A stretch of DNA of 64,000 bases. Source: Neobacillus cucumis. GTDB lineage: Bacteria > Bacillota > Bacilli > Bacillales_B > DSM-18226. The position numbers and the translations under genes were made by a program. The stretch is taken from NCBI RefSeq assembly GCF_023715505.1, contig NZ_JAMBOH010000005.1:124001-188000 (forward strand), given 5' to 3'. A model generated the notes under the pieces. The model had not been told where the DNA came from. It saw nothing but the letters and a program-made list of their open reading frames with translations, and ran no database searches. The first letter of the stretch is position 1; each line of letters starts with the position of its first letter. Below are positions 21,535-31,295 of this stretch, piece after piece.

Positions 21535-22938
21535 CTATAGAATGAATTGGCTTAGATCTTTATTCTTCGAAATAGCACCAAGCTTATCATCCACATACTG
21601 CGGCGTAATAGTAATTTTCTCCATTGTGATATCAGGAGCTTCAAAGGATAAATCCTCTAACAGCTTTTCAAGTATCGTATGAAGACGTCTAGCCCCAATA
21701 TTATCGGTATTTTGATTCACTTCGAATGCTACTTCAGCGATTCTACGAATAGCATCGTCAGAAAATTCAATTTGTATACCTTCTGTTTCCAATAATGCTT
21801 GATATTGTTTAATTAAGGCATTATCTGGTTCAATCAAAATCCTAAAGAAGTCTTCCACTGTTAATTTTGTAAGTTCTACACGAATTGGAAAACGTCCTTG
21901 AAGCTCCGGAATTAGGTCAGAAGGTTTCGCAATATGGAAAGCACCAGCGGCAATAAACAATATATGGTCGGTTTTAATCGAGCCGTATTTTGTCACCACT
22001 GTGGAACCCTCAACCACTGGCAGGATATCGCGTTGAACCCCTTCCCTTGAGACATCAGCCGATGATCCGCCGGAATTTTTACTCGCAATTTTGTCAATTT
22101 CATCAATAAAGATAATGCCTGTTTGTTCTGCGCGGTAGATTGCCTCTGATGAGACTTCATCCATATCAATCAGCTTTGCAGCTTCTTCATTTGTTAATAC
22201 CTTTCTTGCTTCATGAACAGTTAGTTTTCTCTTCTTGCGCTTTTTCGGCATAAAACTGCTAAGGGCATCCTGCATATTCATGCCCATTTGTTCAATCCCT
22301 GAACCCTGGAGCATATCGAACATTGAAGGTGCTTGCTCTTCTACTTCTACAGTTACGATTTCATCTTCTAATTGTCCGAGGGCAAGCTTTTCTTTGACAA
22401 TCTTCCGTTTTTCCTGGACAGAAAAATCATCCTGCTGTGTGTCCGGTTCTGAAGTAGAATTTCCTCCACCGAATAACATTTCAAGTGGATTTTTATAGTT
22501 CGTTGCTTTTTTAGAGGATGGAACAAGCAAATCAACAAGCCTGCTGTTTGCATTTTCTTCAGCTCGTTCCTTCACACTTTGCATTCGCTCCTCTTTCACT
22601 AAACGAACAGAGGTTTCAGCAAGGTCGCGAACCATTGATTCTACATCGCGGCCAACATAGCCCACTTCTGTAAATTTAGTCGCTTCCACCTTAATAAACG
22701 GAGCACCGACAAGTTTTGCCATCCTTCTGGCAATTTCGGTTTTACCTACCCCTGTTGGACCTATCATCAAGATGTTTTTTGGAATGATTTCTTCACGAAA
22801 CTTATCATTTAAAAGACCTCTTCTATAACGGTTTCTTAATGCCACAGCAACCGCTTTCTTTGCATCCTTTTGTCCAATAATATATTGATCAAGTCTTTCA
22901 ACTATTTGGCGGGGAGTTAAATCCGTTGTTTTTACCAT
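21535..22938 (-). CDS. hslU: HslU/ClpY ATPase subunit of the HslVU protease
   Basis: HslU is the AAA+ unfoldase that feeds substrates to the HslV peptidase. The 467-residue protein begins [23 protein letters not shown], has Walker [10 protein letters not shown], the GYVGRDVE pore motif, Walker [10 protein letters not shown] and the C-terminal sensor-2 region. The ATG at 22938 follows GAAGGAGA; a longer frame overlaps hslV but lacks support. It is called clpY in B. subtilis. It follows hslV by 19 nt. Confidence 0.98.
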   Translation of the reverse strand: MVKTTDLTPRQIVERLDQYIIGQKDAKKAVAVALRNRYRRGLLNDKFREEIIPKNILMIGPTGVGKTEIARRMAKLVGAPFIKVEATKFTEVGYVGRDVESMVRDLAETSVRLVKEERMQSVKERAEENANSRLVDLLVPSSKKATNYKNPLEMLFGGGNSTSEPDTQQDDFSVQEKRKIVKEKLALGQLEDEIVTVEVEEQAPSMFDMLQGSGIEQMGMNMQDALSSFMPKKRKKRKLTVHEARKVLTNEEAAKLIDMDEVSSEAIYRAEQTGIIFIDEIDKIASKNSGGSSADVSREGVQRDILPVVEGSTVVTKYGSIKTDHILFIAAGAFHIAKPSDLIPELQGRFPIRVELTKLTVEDFFRILIEPDNALIKQYQALLETEGIQIEFSDDAIRRIAEVAFEVNQNTDNIGARRLHTILEKLLEDLSFEAPDITMEKITITPQYVDDKLGAISKNKDLSQFIL

Positions 22939-22957
22939 TTTTTTCGTCTCCTTCCCG

Positions 22958-23500
22958 TTACAGCTCTTCAACGATAATGTTGTGGTTGGTATATACACAT
23001 ATTTCCGCAGCTATTTCTAAAGAAGCCTTTGCAATTTCTTTTGCAGATAAATTTTCTCCTGCATATTTCTTTAATGAACGGCCAGCGGCCAAAGCATAAT
23101 TTCCTCCTGAGCCAATCGCGAGAATCCCGTCGTCAGGTTCAATGACTTCACCAGTTCCGGATACTAGTAACAAGCTTTCACGATTCATAACAATTAACAT
23201 CGCTTCCAACTTGCGGAGCATCTTATCGTTTCTCCATTCTTTAGCAAGCTCGACTGCAGCTCTTTGAAGATTTCCGTTATATTCCTCTAACTTTCCTTCA
23301 AACAATTCAAAAAGAGTAAACGCATCTGCAACAGAACCAGCGAAACCCGCCAATACCTTACCATTAAATATCTTCCTTACTTTCTTGGCAGTGTGTTTCA
23401 TCACAACTGCATTGCCAAAAGTCACCTGACCGTCACCGGACATGGAGCATTCGCCGTTATGGTGAATTGCAAATATAGTAGTCGCATGAAATTGATTCAT
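22958..23500 (-). CDS. hslV: HslV/ClpQ peptidase subunit
   Basis: HslV forms the double hexamer peptidase that pairs with HslU. The 180-residue protein begins [11 protein letters not shown], so the Thr aligned with E. coli Thr at the mature N terminus is at position 7 or 8, and [10 protein letters not shown] and [13 protein letters not shown] follow. The B. subtilis homologue (CodW/ClpQ) is described as an N-terminal serine protease starting MSS; here that serine is Asn. The ATG at 23500 follows GAGGAGGAAG. The xerC gene normally upstream is absent. Confidence 0.96.
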   Translation of the reverse strand: MNQFHATTIFAIHHNGECSMSGDGQVTFGNAVVMKHTAKKVRKIFNGKVLAGFAGSVADAFTLFELFEGKLEEYNGNLQRAAVELAKEWRNDKMLRKLEAMLIVMNRESLLLVSGTGEVIEPDDGILAIGSGGNYALAAGRSLKKYAGENLSAKEIAKASLEIAAEICVYTNHNIIVEEL

Positions 23501-23715
23501 TTAATACTTCCTCCTCTTGGAGTAATTTCTGTTTAAAAGACAAGCAGTATGTAATATTTGGGTTCTCAAATCCCTCTTATTAACGAGAAAAACGAAATCA
23601 CTGAAATCAAGTTATTAATGGTTCAATTGTCATTTTGCGGAATTGCTTACTGTTTGTAAACACCCAGCAAAAATGTTTAATAAAATATTCACAATTAACA
23701 TACCATTTAAACTGA

Positions 23716-23754
23716 CAAGGGCTAATAAATCGTAACATACTTCTTTAGCCCTTG
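23716..23754 (-). terminator. hairpin after trmFO, possible terminator
   Basis: CAAGGGCTA (23716-23724) and TAGCCCTTG (23746-23754) form a perfect 9-bp stem with a 21-nt loop. The following minus-strand sequence is only moderately T-rich. The rest of the 263-nt trmFO-hslV gap has no open reading frame of note and no clear promoter. Confidence 0.5.
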
Positions 23755-23763
23755 CAACAAATT

Positions 23764-25071
23764 TTACAAAACTTTCACAAAGTTCTGAATTGTTTCTAGC
23801 GCACGATTAGCGTGCTGTAGATTTCTTTCCTGCTTGCCTTTTATTTTCATTGGCAGTTCCGGAAATAAACCAAAATTCGCATTCATCGGCTGGAAATTAT
23901 TAGGATTAGCAGTTGTGATATAACGTGCCATACTGCCAATCGCTGTTTCGGCAGGAAACTCAACTGTCTCGTCTCCCATTACAAACCGAGCTGCATTAAT
24001 CCCGGCAATTAAGCCGCTTGCTGCAGATTCAACATACCCTTCAACACCCGTCATTTGCCCCGCAAAAAATAAATCCTCTCGGTTTCGGAATTGATAAGTT
24101 GCCTTTAGAACCTTAGGCGAATTTATAAATGTGTTTCGGTGCATTACTCCATATCGAACAATCTCAGCATTTTCAAGACCAGGGATTAGACGAATAACTT
24201 CCTTTTGCGCCCCCCACTTTAAATGTGTCTGAAATCCAACAATATTGAAAAGTGTACCAGCAGCATCATCCTGACGAAGCTGCACTACCGCAAATGGCCT
24301 CTTGCCTGTTTTGGGATCTTCTAGACCTACAGGTTTAAGTGGACCAAATAACATCGTTTTCTTCCCTCTAGCCGCCATTACTTCGATTGGCATACAGCCT
24401 TCAAAAAAGACTTCTTTTTCAAATTCCTTTGTAGGGGCAGTTTCAGCAGAAATAAGGGCCTCATAGAACGTATTAAATTCCTCTTCTGTCATCGGGCAAT
24501 TCAAATACGCTGCTTCACCTTTATCATATCTTGATTTTAAATAAACTTTGTCCATATTAATGCTTTCTTTTTCAAGGATCGGTGCTGCTGCATCATAAAA
24601 ATAAAGATAGTCTTCTCCTGTCAAACTCTGTAGCTGTCCGGATAGTGCTTCACTCGTAAGCGGTCCTGTTGCGATTACCGTTGGACCCCCAGGAATCTCT
24701 GTCACTTCTTCATTGATGACCGTTACATTTTCATGGTTTTTGACCATCTCTGTTACTTTTGCTGCGAATTCGTGACGGTCGACCGCCAATGCTCCTCCTG
24801 CCGGAACAGAACAAGCATCAGCCGCAGCGATAATGACCGAATCTAGTTTTCGCATTTCTTCTTTTAATACCCCGACAGCATTTGTTAAGGTATTGGCCCT
24901 TAGCGAATTACTGCACACTAATTCGGCAAATTTATCAGTATGATGCGCAGGTGTCTGCTTTACCGGGCGCATTTCATAAAGATTTACTTTTACACCGCGT
25001 TTAGCTATCTGCCATGCCGCTTCACTCCCGGCTAAACCAGCACCAATCACATTTATTGTTAAATCTTTCAA
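23764..25071 (-). CDS. trmFO: methylenetetrahydrofolate-tRNA-(uracil-5-)-methyltransferase
   Basis: TrmFO makes ribothymidine 54 in tRNA using methylenetetrahydrofolate and FAD. The 435-residue protein has the N-terminal dinucleotide-binding motif [25 protein letters not shown], and the C-terminal [18 protein letters not shown]. Translation starts at a TTG (25071) with GGAGGT upstream. It lies downstream of topA but is separated from it by a repeat copy and the topA terminator, so it probably has its own promoter. The old annotation name gid is used in some genomes. Confidence 0.97.
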   Translation of the reverse strand: MKDLTINVIGAGLAGSEAAWQIAKRGVKVNLYEMRPVKQTPAHHTDKFAELVCSNSLRANTLTNAVGVLKEEMRKLDSVIIAAADACSVPAGGALAVDRHEFAAKVTEMVKNHENVTVINEEVTEIPGGPTVIATGPLTSEALSGQLQSLTGEDYLYFYDAAAPILEKESINMDKVYLKSRYDKGEAAYLNCPMTEEEFNTFYEALISAETAPTKEFEKEVFFEGCMPIEVMAARGKKTMLFGPLKPVGLEDPKTGKRPFAVVQLRQDDAAGTLFNIVGFQTHLKWGAQKEVIRLIPGLENAEIVRYGVMHRNTFINSPKVLKATYQFRNREDLFFAGQMTGVEGYVESAASGLIAGINAARFVMGDETVEFPAETAIGSMARYITTANPNNFQPMNANFGLFPELPMKIKGKQERNLQHANRALETIQNFVKVL

Positions 25072-25215
25072 TTAAGTACCTCCTCAATTTCCTTTCAAAA
25101 TTTATCCTAGTAACCATTTTGGATTAAAAAGTACTATAAATATACCTTGCCCTCAGAATAAGTCCATCTTGCATTGTACTATACGAATCAAGAACAAAAA
25201 AGTTTTTTGTTTACT

Positions 25216-25310
25216 AGAAATGCGGAAGCACCTTGAACAGAGGCGGAAGTCTATAGCCTTCTTGACGGATTGGCTGTAGACCTTCGAGCCTCTAGGCGTT
25301 GCAGCTGGAC
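25216..25310 (+). repeat. interspersed repeat, short variant between topA and trmFO
   Basis: The left end is TAGAAATGCGGAAGCACC and the right end CTAGGCGTTGCAGCTGGAC. The left arm of the main hairpin is missing, but a smaller stem still forms between GTCTATAGCC and GGCTGTAGAC around 25250-25280, and the conserved GACGGATTGGC is retained. Confidence 0.8.
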
Positions 25311-25340
25311 ATTTTTAAAGTCGTTTTATATTTTTACTTC

Positions 25341-25371
25341 ACAATAAAAGAGTGGGAGTTACCCCACTCTT
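25341..25371 (-). terminator. intrinsic terminator after topA, overlapping its stop codon
   Basis: AAGAGTGGG (25348-25356) pairs with CCCACTCTT (25363-25371) and is followed by TTTTATTGT on the minus strand. The topA TAA stop (25370-25372) is partly inside the stem, so the last ribosome would cover it. Confidence 0.8.
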
Positions 25372-27451
25372 AGCTTTGCGGCTCTTCCTTATAATCGCAA
25401 GTAACACACTGAACTTGAACGCCCTTTTTTAATTTCTTTTCTACCAGCATGCCTTCACATTTCGGGCATGGTCTTGGCAGCGGCTTATCCCATGAGATAA
25501 ATTCACAGTTCGGATAATTGGTACAACCATAAAACAATCGTCTCTTTTTACTCTTCCGTTCGATTATTTGTCCCTCTTTACAGGTTGGACAAGTTACACC
25601 GATTTCTTTAACTATTGCTTTAGTATTCCGGCAGTCAGGGAAATTACTGCACGCCATGAATTTTCCGTATCGTCCCATTTTGAATACCATTGGGCTGCCA
25701 CAGTTTTCACAATCTTCACCGGCCGGCTCATCTTTAATTTCGACAGACTGCATTTCTTTTTCTGCCTTTTCTAGATGTTTTTCAAAATCACGGTAAAATT
25801 CATCAATAACTTGAACCCAGCTGACCTTTCCTTCTTCAACATTATCTAAACCCTGCTCCATTTTGACCGTGAATTCAACATCAAGAATCTCTGGAAAGAA
25901 CTCAACCATTAGTTCATGGACAATTTCGCCTAGTTCTGTTGGTACAAAACGTTTATTATCCAATGTCACATAGCCCCGCTTTTGGATTGTATCCAAAGTT
26001 GGTGCAAATGTAGACGGGCGTCCAATCCCCAGCTCTTCAAGCGTTTTTACTAGTCTTGCTTCCGTATAACGCGGCGGCGGCTGAGTGAAATGCTGTTTAG
26101 GATCGATATCCTTTTTAAACACTTCATCCCCTTCTTTAAGGTCAGGAAGCATTTTATTTGGACCATCCACTTGGTCATCGGTGCCCTCTACATAGACTTT
26201 CATAAAGCCTGGAAACTTAATCTTAGAGCCAGTTGCCCGGAATATAACATTGCCATTTTGCAGATCAACGCTCATGGTATCCATGACGGCCTGAGCCATT
26301 TGACTGGCAAGGAACCGCTCCCAAATCAGCTTGTATAATCGCAGCTGGTCACGGGACAGAAATTCTTTTAAACTGTTAGGTTCTCTTATTGTACTCGTTG
26401 GCCGAATCGCTTCGTGGGCATCCTGAGCATTTGTTTGCTTTTTTTCTTTTCTTTGGTCACTTTTCAAATACTCTTCTCCGTACTCTTCTTTGATATAGCT
26501 AGCAGCCTCTCCTTGAGCTACCTCTGAAATCCGAGTGGAGTCGGTTCTCATATATGTGATGAGACCCACCGTACCTTCCTTGCCAAGCTCAATCCCTTCA
26601 TATAGCTGCTGGGCTAACATCATTGTTTTCTTGGCACGGAAATTCAACTTTCTTGCTGCTTCTTGCTGAAGGGATGAAGTAATAAAAGGCGGAGCCGGAT
26701 TTCTGCGGCGTTCCTTTTTAGTCACAGAGACTACCTTAAATTTGTTATCCTTCATTTGCTTCAATACTTCTTGAACATCAGCTTCAGACTTTAATTCACT
26801 TTTTTCTTGTCCTACTAAGGAAAAGAAAGCCCCGCTAAATTGATCCTTTCCCTTTAAAAACTCGCCTTCAATGGTCCAATATTCTTCAGGGGTAAAATCT
26901 TTGATTTCTTTTTCACGGTCGATAATTAAGCGGACAGCCACAGATTGAACTCGACCTGCACTTAACCCTTTTTTCACTTTTTTCCAAAACAGCGGGCTGA
27001 TGTTGTAGCCGACTAACCGGTCTAAAATCCTTCGGGCTTGCTGAGCATCCACAAGGTCCATATTAATCGGGCGCGGATGTTTAAAGGATTCCTTAATAGC
27101 ATCCTTGGTAATCTCATTAAAAACCACACGGCAGTCCGAATGGATATCGACATCCAAACTATGAGCTAAATGCCAGGCTATTGCTTCCCCTTCACGATCC
27201 GGGTCAGCCGCGAGATAGACTTTCTTAGCCTTTTTGGCCGCTGTTTTTAATTCCTTTAATACAGGGCCCTTCCCACGAATGGTAATATATTTTGGTTCAA
27301 AACTATTTTCCACGTTTACTCCCATTTGACTGCGCGGCAAATCTCGTATATGCCCCATAGAAGCTTTTACTTTATACTTATTTCCTAAATAGCGTTCTAT
27401 TGTTTTCGCTTTTGCAGGCGATTCAACAATTACTAGAAATTCTGCTGCCAT
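25370..27451 (-). CDS. topA: DNA topoisomerase I
   Basis: This type IA topoisomerase relaxes negative supercoils. The 693-residue protein has a TOPRIM domain (E10, D83 and D85 in AADPDREGE), the active-site tyrosine Y300 in [14 protein letters not shown], and three C-terminal zinc ribbons of four cysteines each (CENC..CSNFPDC, CPTC..CTNYPNC, CPKC..CVTC). It is full length. dprA lies upstream, as in B. subtilis, but across a 340-nt gap. Its stop codon overlaps the terminator stem. Confidence 0.98.
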   Translation of the reverse strand: MAAEFLVIVESPAKAKTIERYLGNKYKVKASMGHIRDLPRSQMGVNVENSFEPKYITIRGKGPVLKELKTAAKKAKKVYLAADPDREGEAIAWHLAHSLDVDIHSDCRVVFNEITKDAIKESFKHPRPINMDLVDAQQARRILDRLVGYNISPLFWKKVKKGLSAGRVQSVAVRLIIDREKEIKDFTPEEYWTIEGEFLKGKDQFSGAFFSLVGQEKSELKSEADVQEVLKQMKDNKFKVVSVTKKERRRNPAPPFITSSLQQEAARKLNFRAKKTMMLAQQLYEGIELGKEGTVGLITYMRTDSTRISEVAQGEAASYIKEEYGEEYLKSDQRKEKKQTNAQDAHEAIRPTSTIREPNSLKEFLSRDQLRLYKLIWERFLASQMAQAVMDTMSVDLQNGNVIFRATGSKIKFPGFMKVYVEGTDDQVDGPNKMLPDLKEGDEVFKKDIDPKQHFTQPPPRYTEARLVKTLEELGIGRPSTFAPTLDTIQKRGYVTLDNKRFVPTELGEIVHELMVEFFPEILDVEFTVKMEQGLDNVEEGKVSWVQVIDEFYRDFEKHLEKAEKEMQSVEIKDEPAGEDCENCGSPMVFKMGRYGKFMACSNFPDCRNTKAIVKEIGVTCPTCKEGQIIERKSKKRRLFYGCTNYPNCEFISWDKPLPRPCPKCEGMLVEKKLKKGVQVQCVTCDYKEEPQS

Positions 27452-27477
27452 TCTATATCCTCCTTAAGAGGGAAAGT

Positions 27478-27500
27478 GTAAAAGCGCCTTGAATACGGCA
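27478..27500 (+). repeat. interspersed repeat, left-end remnant upstream of topA
   Basis: GTAAAAGCGCCTTGAATACG matches only the left end of the family. The rest of the 340-nt topA-dprA gap is very A+T rich (about 27500-27790), with no open reading frame, terminator or confident promoter that I can recognise. Confidence 0.5.
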
Positions 27501-27791
27501 AAAGCCTCATTCTAAGTTGCTTACTATTTGAGAAGTTTTCCTAAATTCCAGTTTTAACACATTTAACCGGAGAAAATACTTTACAAAACTGCCTTATCCC
27601 AAGATTTTTAACCTATATGATAATTAACATAGTATTTTGATTTTTTTATTCTATTCATTTTTTTATAATTGATGCTTTAGTAAGTATTTTAACATCTGTT
27701 GGAAAATGTATAACATATTAGATATTTTTGCAACCTTTTTTAGGTAATTTCTCCATTAATTCAAAAATACCTGCTAAAAGAGTAGATTTTC

Positions 27792-28691
27792 TTAATCGAT
27801 ATGGGGCATATATTTTAATTCTTCCAAGATGTCCTTTGCACTTGTAACTAGTTTTGCACCTTGCTGGATTAATTCATTCGTACCTCCAGAGCAGGGACTA
27901 AAAATGCTGCCCGGCAATGAAAATACGTCTCGTCCTTCATGAACGGCATAATTAGCGGTAATCAGCGACCCACTTTTCCGCTTTGCTTCTATAATAAACG
28001 TTCCGGCGGATAATCCGCTAATAATTCGATTGCGGGCTGGAAAGTGCCACCTAAGCGGCTTGGTATCAGGGGGATATTCAGAGAGGACCAGCTGCTTTTG
28101 CATCATATTAACAGCGAGGGGAATATTTTCTTTTGGATAGATATGATATAAACCTCCGGCAATAACCGCAATCGTCCTTCCTCCCAATTTTATTGTCTCT
28201 TCATGGGCAAGGGCATCAATCCCCATTGCTAGGCCGCTGACAATCAGGATATCATGATTTATTAACTCAGGAAAGATGTGTCGGATTGCATTTTTGCCGT
28301 ATAGTGTGGCTTGTCGGGAACCAACAACAGCAAGCTTTGGTTCTTTTTCTAAAAGAGATAAGTCCCCTTTTGCATACAAGGCCCATGGAGGTTGATATAT
28401 TTCTTTTAAAGATTGGGGATACTCTTTATCAAAAATCGTTATGACAGCAATATCATTGGTCTTATATTGACGGATTTGTTCATGAATCATTTCAGTTGGA
28501 ATAGTAGGATAGGTTAATGATGAAGATATTTGGCGAGTATTCGGTAGAGTTGGATTAGGAGGAATGCTAGATTTTGATGCTTGGTATATTGACTGAAGTG
28601 AGGGGTCTTTTTTCAGTATTTGATAGACGGTGTTCCAGGAAATCTCGGGGTAGTGCAGTAAATGAATAAATTTTTCTTTAAACAGATCCAT
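27792..28691 (-). CDS. dprA: DNA processing protein DprA
   Basis: DprA loads RecA on incoming single-stranded DNA during natural transformation; it is widespread even in strains not known to be competent. The 299-residue protein has LAVVGSRQATLYGKNA, GLAMGIDALAHEETIKLGG and a Rossmann-like SGLSAGTFIIEAKRKSGSLITANYA. A short N-terminal SAM-like region precedes this core. Length matches B. subtilis DprA (Smf). No ComK-type AAAA-N5-TTTT pair was confirmed in the short upstream gap. Confidence 0.96.
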   Translation of the reverse strand: MDLFKEKFIHLLHYPEISWNTVYQILKKDPSLQSIYQASKSSIPPNPTLPNTRQISSSLTYPTIPTEMIHEQIRQYKTNDIAVITIFDKEYPQSLKEIYQPPWALYAKGDLSLLEKEPKLAVVGSRQATLYGKNAIRHIFPELINHDILIVSGLAMGIDALAHEETIKLGGRTIAVIAGGLYHIYPKENIPLAVNMMQKQLVLSEYPPDTKPLRWHFPARNRIISGLSAGTFIIEAKRKSGSLITANYAVHEGRDVFSLPGSIFSPCSGGTNELIQQGAKLVTSAKDILEELKYMPHID

Positions 28692-28722
28692 AATTTAAAA
28701 AACCTCCATTTTATTAATCTTA

Positions 28723-28753
28723 TGATAAATAGTCCCTCAAAATTTGAGGGACT
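28723..28753 (-). terminator. hairpin after sucD, probable terminator
   Basis: AGTCCCTCA (28731-28739) and TGAGGGACT (28745-28753) form a perfect 9-bp stem, followed on the minus strand by ATTTATCAT. It lies beyond a repeat copy and just before dprA. Confidence 0.6.
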
Positions 28754-28790
28754 ACCTGTTAATACTTAGTTGTATAAATTATTAGTGTAT

Positions 28791-28996
28791 AGCTCCAGAC
28801 GCCATAGGCTCTTTGGTCTACAGCTAATCCATCAAAAAGATTAAAGAACAACCTTCTCGCCGGCTCGTCTTATGCTAGGCTACAGAAAGCTACCACTTTC
28901 TATACGCATTAAGTTCAACTAAAGTCTCTGGCTGCGCTTTGCTTGCCAATCGGCTAGTCTCCCTATATCGCCGATAAACGGGCGTCTTCCGCTTTT
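28791..28996 (-). repeat. interspersed hairpin repeat, long copy after sucD (minus orientation)
   Basis: Read on the minus strand, the copy begins GAAAAGCGGAAG directly after the sucD TAG stop codon and ends with GGCGTCTGGAGCTAT. It has the small AGAAAGTGGTAGCTTTCT hairpin and the main stem in which CCGGCGAGAAGGTT faces AATCTTTTTGATGG. That stem has four G-U pairs and one mismatch on this strand. It lies in the sucD 3' untranslated region and in sense. Confidence 0.85.
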
Positions 28997-29899
28997 CTAG
29001 TGTGTTTTACACTTTTCGTAAAGACCCTGTTCTTTTAATACTTCGATTAAAGTTTCGCCCATAACGGCAGGAGTATCAGCTACTTTAATTCCGCATTCGT
29101 TCATGATGCGAATCTTTTCATCAGCTGTACCTTTTCCACCGGAAATGATGGCACCTGCGTGTCCCATTCTTTTTCCTGGAGGTGCAGTACGACCACCTAT
29201 GAAGCCGACAACAGGCTTGGTCATATTAGCTTTCACCCATTCAGCCGCTTCTTCCTCAGCTGTACCGCCAATTTCACCAATCATGATAACAGCATATGTT
29301 TCAGGATCTTCATTAAATGCTTTTAATACATCAATGAAGTTTGTTCCGTTTACCGGGTCTCCGCCGATTCCGACCGCGGTCGTTTGACCGATACCTGCTT
29401 GTGTTAATTGATGAACTGCCTCATAGGTTAAGGTTCCAGAACGGGAAACAACGCCCACATGGCCTTTTGTATGAATATATCCAGGCATAATCCCAATTTT
29501 ACATTCATCTGCCGTAATTACACCAGGGCAGTTTGGACCTACTAAACGAGTCTTTTTGCCTTCCATGTAACGCTTGACTTTTACCATGTCTAATACTGGA
29601 ATATGTTCAGTAATACAAATAACTAGATCTAGTTCTGCATCAACCGCTTCAATAATAGAGTCGGCTGCAAATGGAGCAGGAACGTAGATTACAGAAGCAT
29701 TTGCGCCTGTCGATGCAACAGCATCTCTAACTGTATTAAAAACAGGTACTCCTTCAACTTCCTGACCGGCCTTACCTGGTGAAGTTCCGCCGACAATTTT
29801 CGTACCGTATTCAAGCATTTGCTTCGTATGGAAACGGGCGGTTCCGCCAGTGATTCCTTGAACAATAACTTTTGTATCTTTATTAATAAAAACGCTCAC
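28997..29899 (-). CDS. sucD: succinyl-CoA synthetase subunit alpha
   Basis: The alpha subunit binds CoA and carries the phosphorylated histidine in the citric acid cycle step between succinyl-CoA and succinate. The 300-residue protein has the CoA-binding N domain ([18 protein letters not shown]), [16 protein letters not shown] and the active-site [14 protein letters not shown]. It follows sucC by about 23 nt. Its TAG stop abuts the left end of a repeat copy. Confidence 0.98.
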   Translation of the reverse strand: MSVFINKDTKVIVQGITGGTARFHTKQMLEYGTKIVGGTSPGKAGQEVEGVPVFNTVRDAVASTGANASVIYVPAPFAADSIIEAVDAELDLVICITEHIPVLDMVKVKRYMEGKKTRLVGPNCPGVITADECKIGIMPGYIHTKGHVGVVSRSGTLTYEAVHQLTQAGIGQTTAVGIGGDPVNGTNFIDVLKAFNEDPETYAVIMIGEIGGTAEEEAAEWVKANMTKPVVGFIGGRTAPPGKRMGHAGAIISGGKGTADEKIRIMNECGIKVADTPAVMGETLIEVLKEQGLYEKCKTH

Positions 29900-29922
29900 G
29901 TGAATTCCCCTTTCTTTCGATC

Positions 29923-31083
29923 CTATTTAACTAATGAAACGATTTTTTGTGCACCGTCAGCCATGGATTCAGCAGCAATAATTTCAACGCTTGACTCAGC
30001 AAGAATTTTCTTACCTAAGTCAACATTTGTTCCTTCTAAACGAACTACAAGCGGAACAGATAGTCCAACCTGCTTAGCTGCTTCCACAACACCCTCAGCA
30101 ATGACATCACACTTCATGATTCCACCAAAGATATTAACAAAAATACCTTTTACATTTGGATCTGAAAGGATAATTTTGAATGCTTCTGTAACTTTTTCAG
30201 CTGTGGCGCCGCCCCCAACATCAAGGAAGTTAGCCGGATCACCGCCATAATGTTTAACGATATCCATCGTAGCCATCGCAAGGCCCGCACCATTTACCAT
30301 ACAGCCGATATTTCCATCTAAGGCAATATAGCTTAAATCATATTTAGATGCTTCAATTTCTTTGGCATCTTCTTCTTCTAGGTCACGATATGCCAATACA
30401 TCTTTTTGACGGTATAGTGCATTTGAGTCAAAGTTTAGTTTTGCATCTAATGCAATAACCTGACCGTCACCAGTTACCACCAATGGGTTAATTTCGGCAA
30501 TTGAACAATCTTTTTCAATATAAGCATTATATAAGCCCATCATGAATTTAACCGCTTGATTCACTAACTCATTTGGAATATTAATATTAAAGGCAATGCG
30601 ACGTGCTTGGAATGGCTGCAAGCCAATAGCAGGGTCGATTTCTTCTTTAAAAATTTTCTCAGGCGTTTTAGCCGCTACTTCTTCTATTTCCGTACCGCCT
30701 TCTTCAGATGCCATTAAAACAACACGTGAAGTCGCACGGTCTAATACTAAACCAACATAGTATTCTTTTTTAATGTCGCAGCCTTCTTCAATTAGGAGGC
30801 GTTTTACTTCTTTACCCTCAGGACCAGTTTGGTGGGTAACCAGGGTTTTGCCTAGAATTTCACTTGCATATGTACGAACCTCTTCAAGGTTTTTCGCAAC
30901 TTTTACACCACCAGCTTTTCCCCGTCCGCCTGCATGGATTTGCGCTTTTACTACACATACTTGTGTTCCTAGTTCTTTAGCAGCTTCTACCGCTTCTTCA
31001 ACCGTGAATGCCACTTTTCCGTTTGGAACAGTTACCCCGAATTGCTTGAGGATCTCTTTCCCTTGATACTCATGGATATTCAT
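29923..31083 (-). CDS. sucC: succinyl-CoA synthetase subunit beta
   Basis: The beta subunit binds the nucleotide and succinate through an ATP-grasp fold. The 386-residue protein starts [17 protein letters not shown] and includes [35 protein letters not shown] and [20 protein letters not shown] at 31083 follows GGAGGATGGG; the 9-residue upstream extension is rejected. A promoter and a CodY-like box lie upstream. In B. subtilis ylqG and ylqH separate this gene from rnhB; here they do not. Confidence 0.98.
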   Translation of the reverse strand: MNIHEYQGKEILKQFGVTVPNGKVAFTVEEAVEAAKELGTQVCVVKAQIHAGGRGKAGGVKVAKNLEEVRTYASEILGKTLVTHQTGPEGKEVKRLLIEEGCDIKKEYYVGLVLDRATSRVVLMASEEGGTEIEEVAAKTPEKIFKEEIDPAIGLQPFQARRIAFNINIPNELVNQAVKFMMGLYNAYIEKDCSIAEINPLVVTGDGQVIALDAKLNFDSNALYRQKDVLAYRDLEEEDAKEIEASKYDLSYIALDGNIGCMVNGAGLAMATMDIVKHYGGDPANFLDVGGGATAEKVTEAFKIILSDPNVKGIFVNIFGGIMKCDVIAEGVVEAAKQVGLSVPLVVRLEGTNVDLGKKILAESSVEIIAAESMADGAQKIVSLVK

Positions 31084-31128
31084 TTCCCATCCTCCTATCA
31101 AACTCTTCAAAAAATTGACTCCGTTTTC

Positions 31129-31157
31129 ATTTTATATAATGATGGAAACCTTGTCTA
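31129..31157 (-). promoter_or_regulatory. sigma-A promoter for sucCD
   Basis: TAGACA (31152-31157), a 17-nt spacer and TAAAAT (31129-31134) give one mismatch to each consensus hexamer, about 45 nt upstream of the sucC ATG. Confidence 0.6.
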
Positions 31158-31189
31158 CCTTTAAATACTAAAATTATATTCGTCTTTAA

Positions 31190-31204
31190 AATATTCAGAA
31201 AAGT
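31190..31204. promoter_or_regulatory. candidate CodY box upstream of sucCD
   Basis: Read on the minus strand, ACTTTTCTGAATATT matches the palindromic CodY consensus AATTTTCWGAAAATT at 13 of 15 positions. It lies about 32 bp upstream of the -35 box of the sucC promoter. CodY is encoded in the same window. Binding is untested. Confidence 0.4.
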
Positions 31205-31263
31205 AAATAGGATAGAAAGCGATTTCATTGGGTTTTCAGACCTTTTTATTTTTTCTTACAATA

Positions 31264-31290
31264 ATAAAAAAACAGGAAAAGACCTGTTTT
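31264..31290 (-). terminator. intrinsic terminator after rnhB
   Basis: AAACAGG and CCTGTTT pair around a 6-nt loop and are followed on the minus strand by TTTTTTTATT. It ends the transcript that includes rbgA-rnhB. Confidence 0.85.
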
Positions 31291-31295
31291 AACTT

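Noticed and set aside
27500..27790. Replication origin or hidden small gene in the A+T-rich topA-dprA gap
   Set aside because: No DnaA-box cluster or supported open reading frame is visible; the stretch is only A+T rich.
28790..29000. rRNA or tRNA gene in the structured gap after sucD
   Set aside because: The hairpins do not form a cloverleaf and the sequence matches the repeat family found elsewhere in the window.
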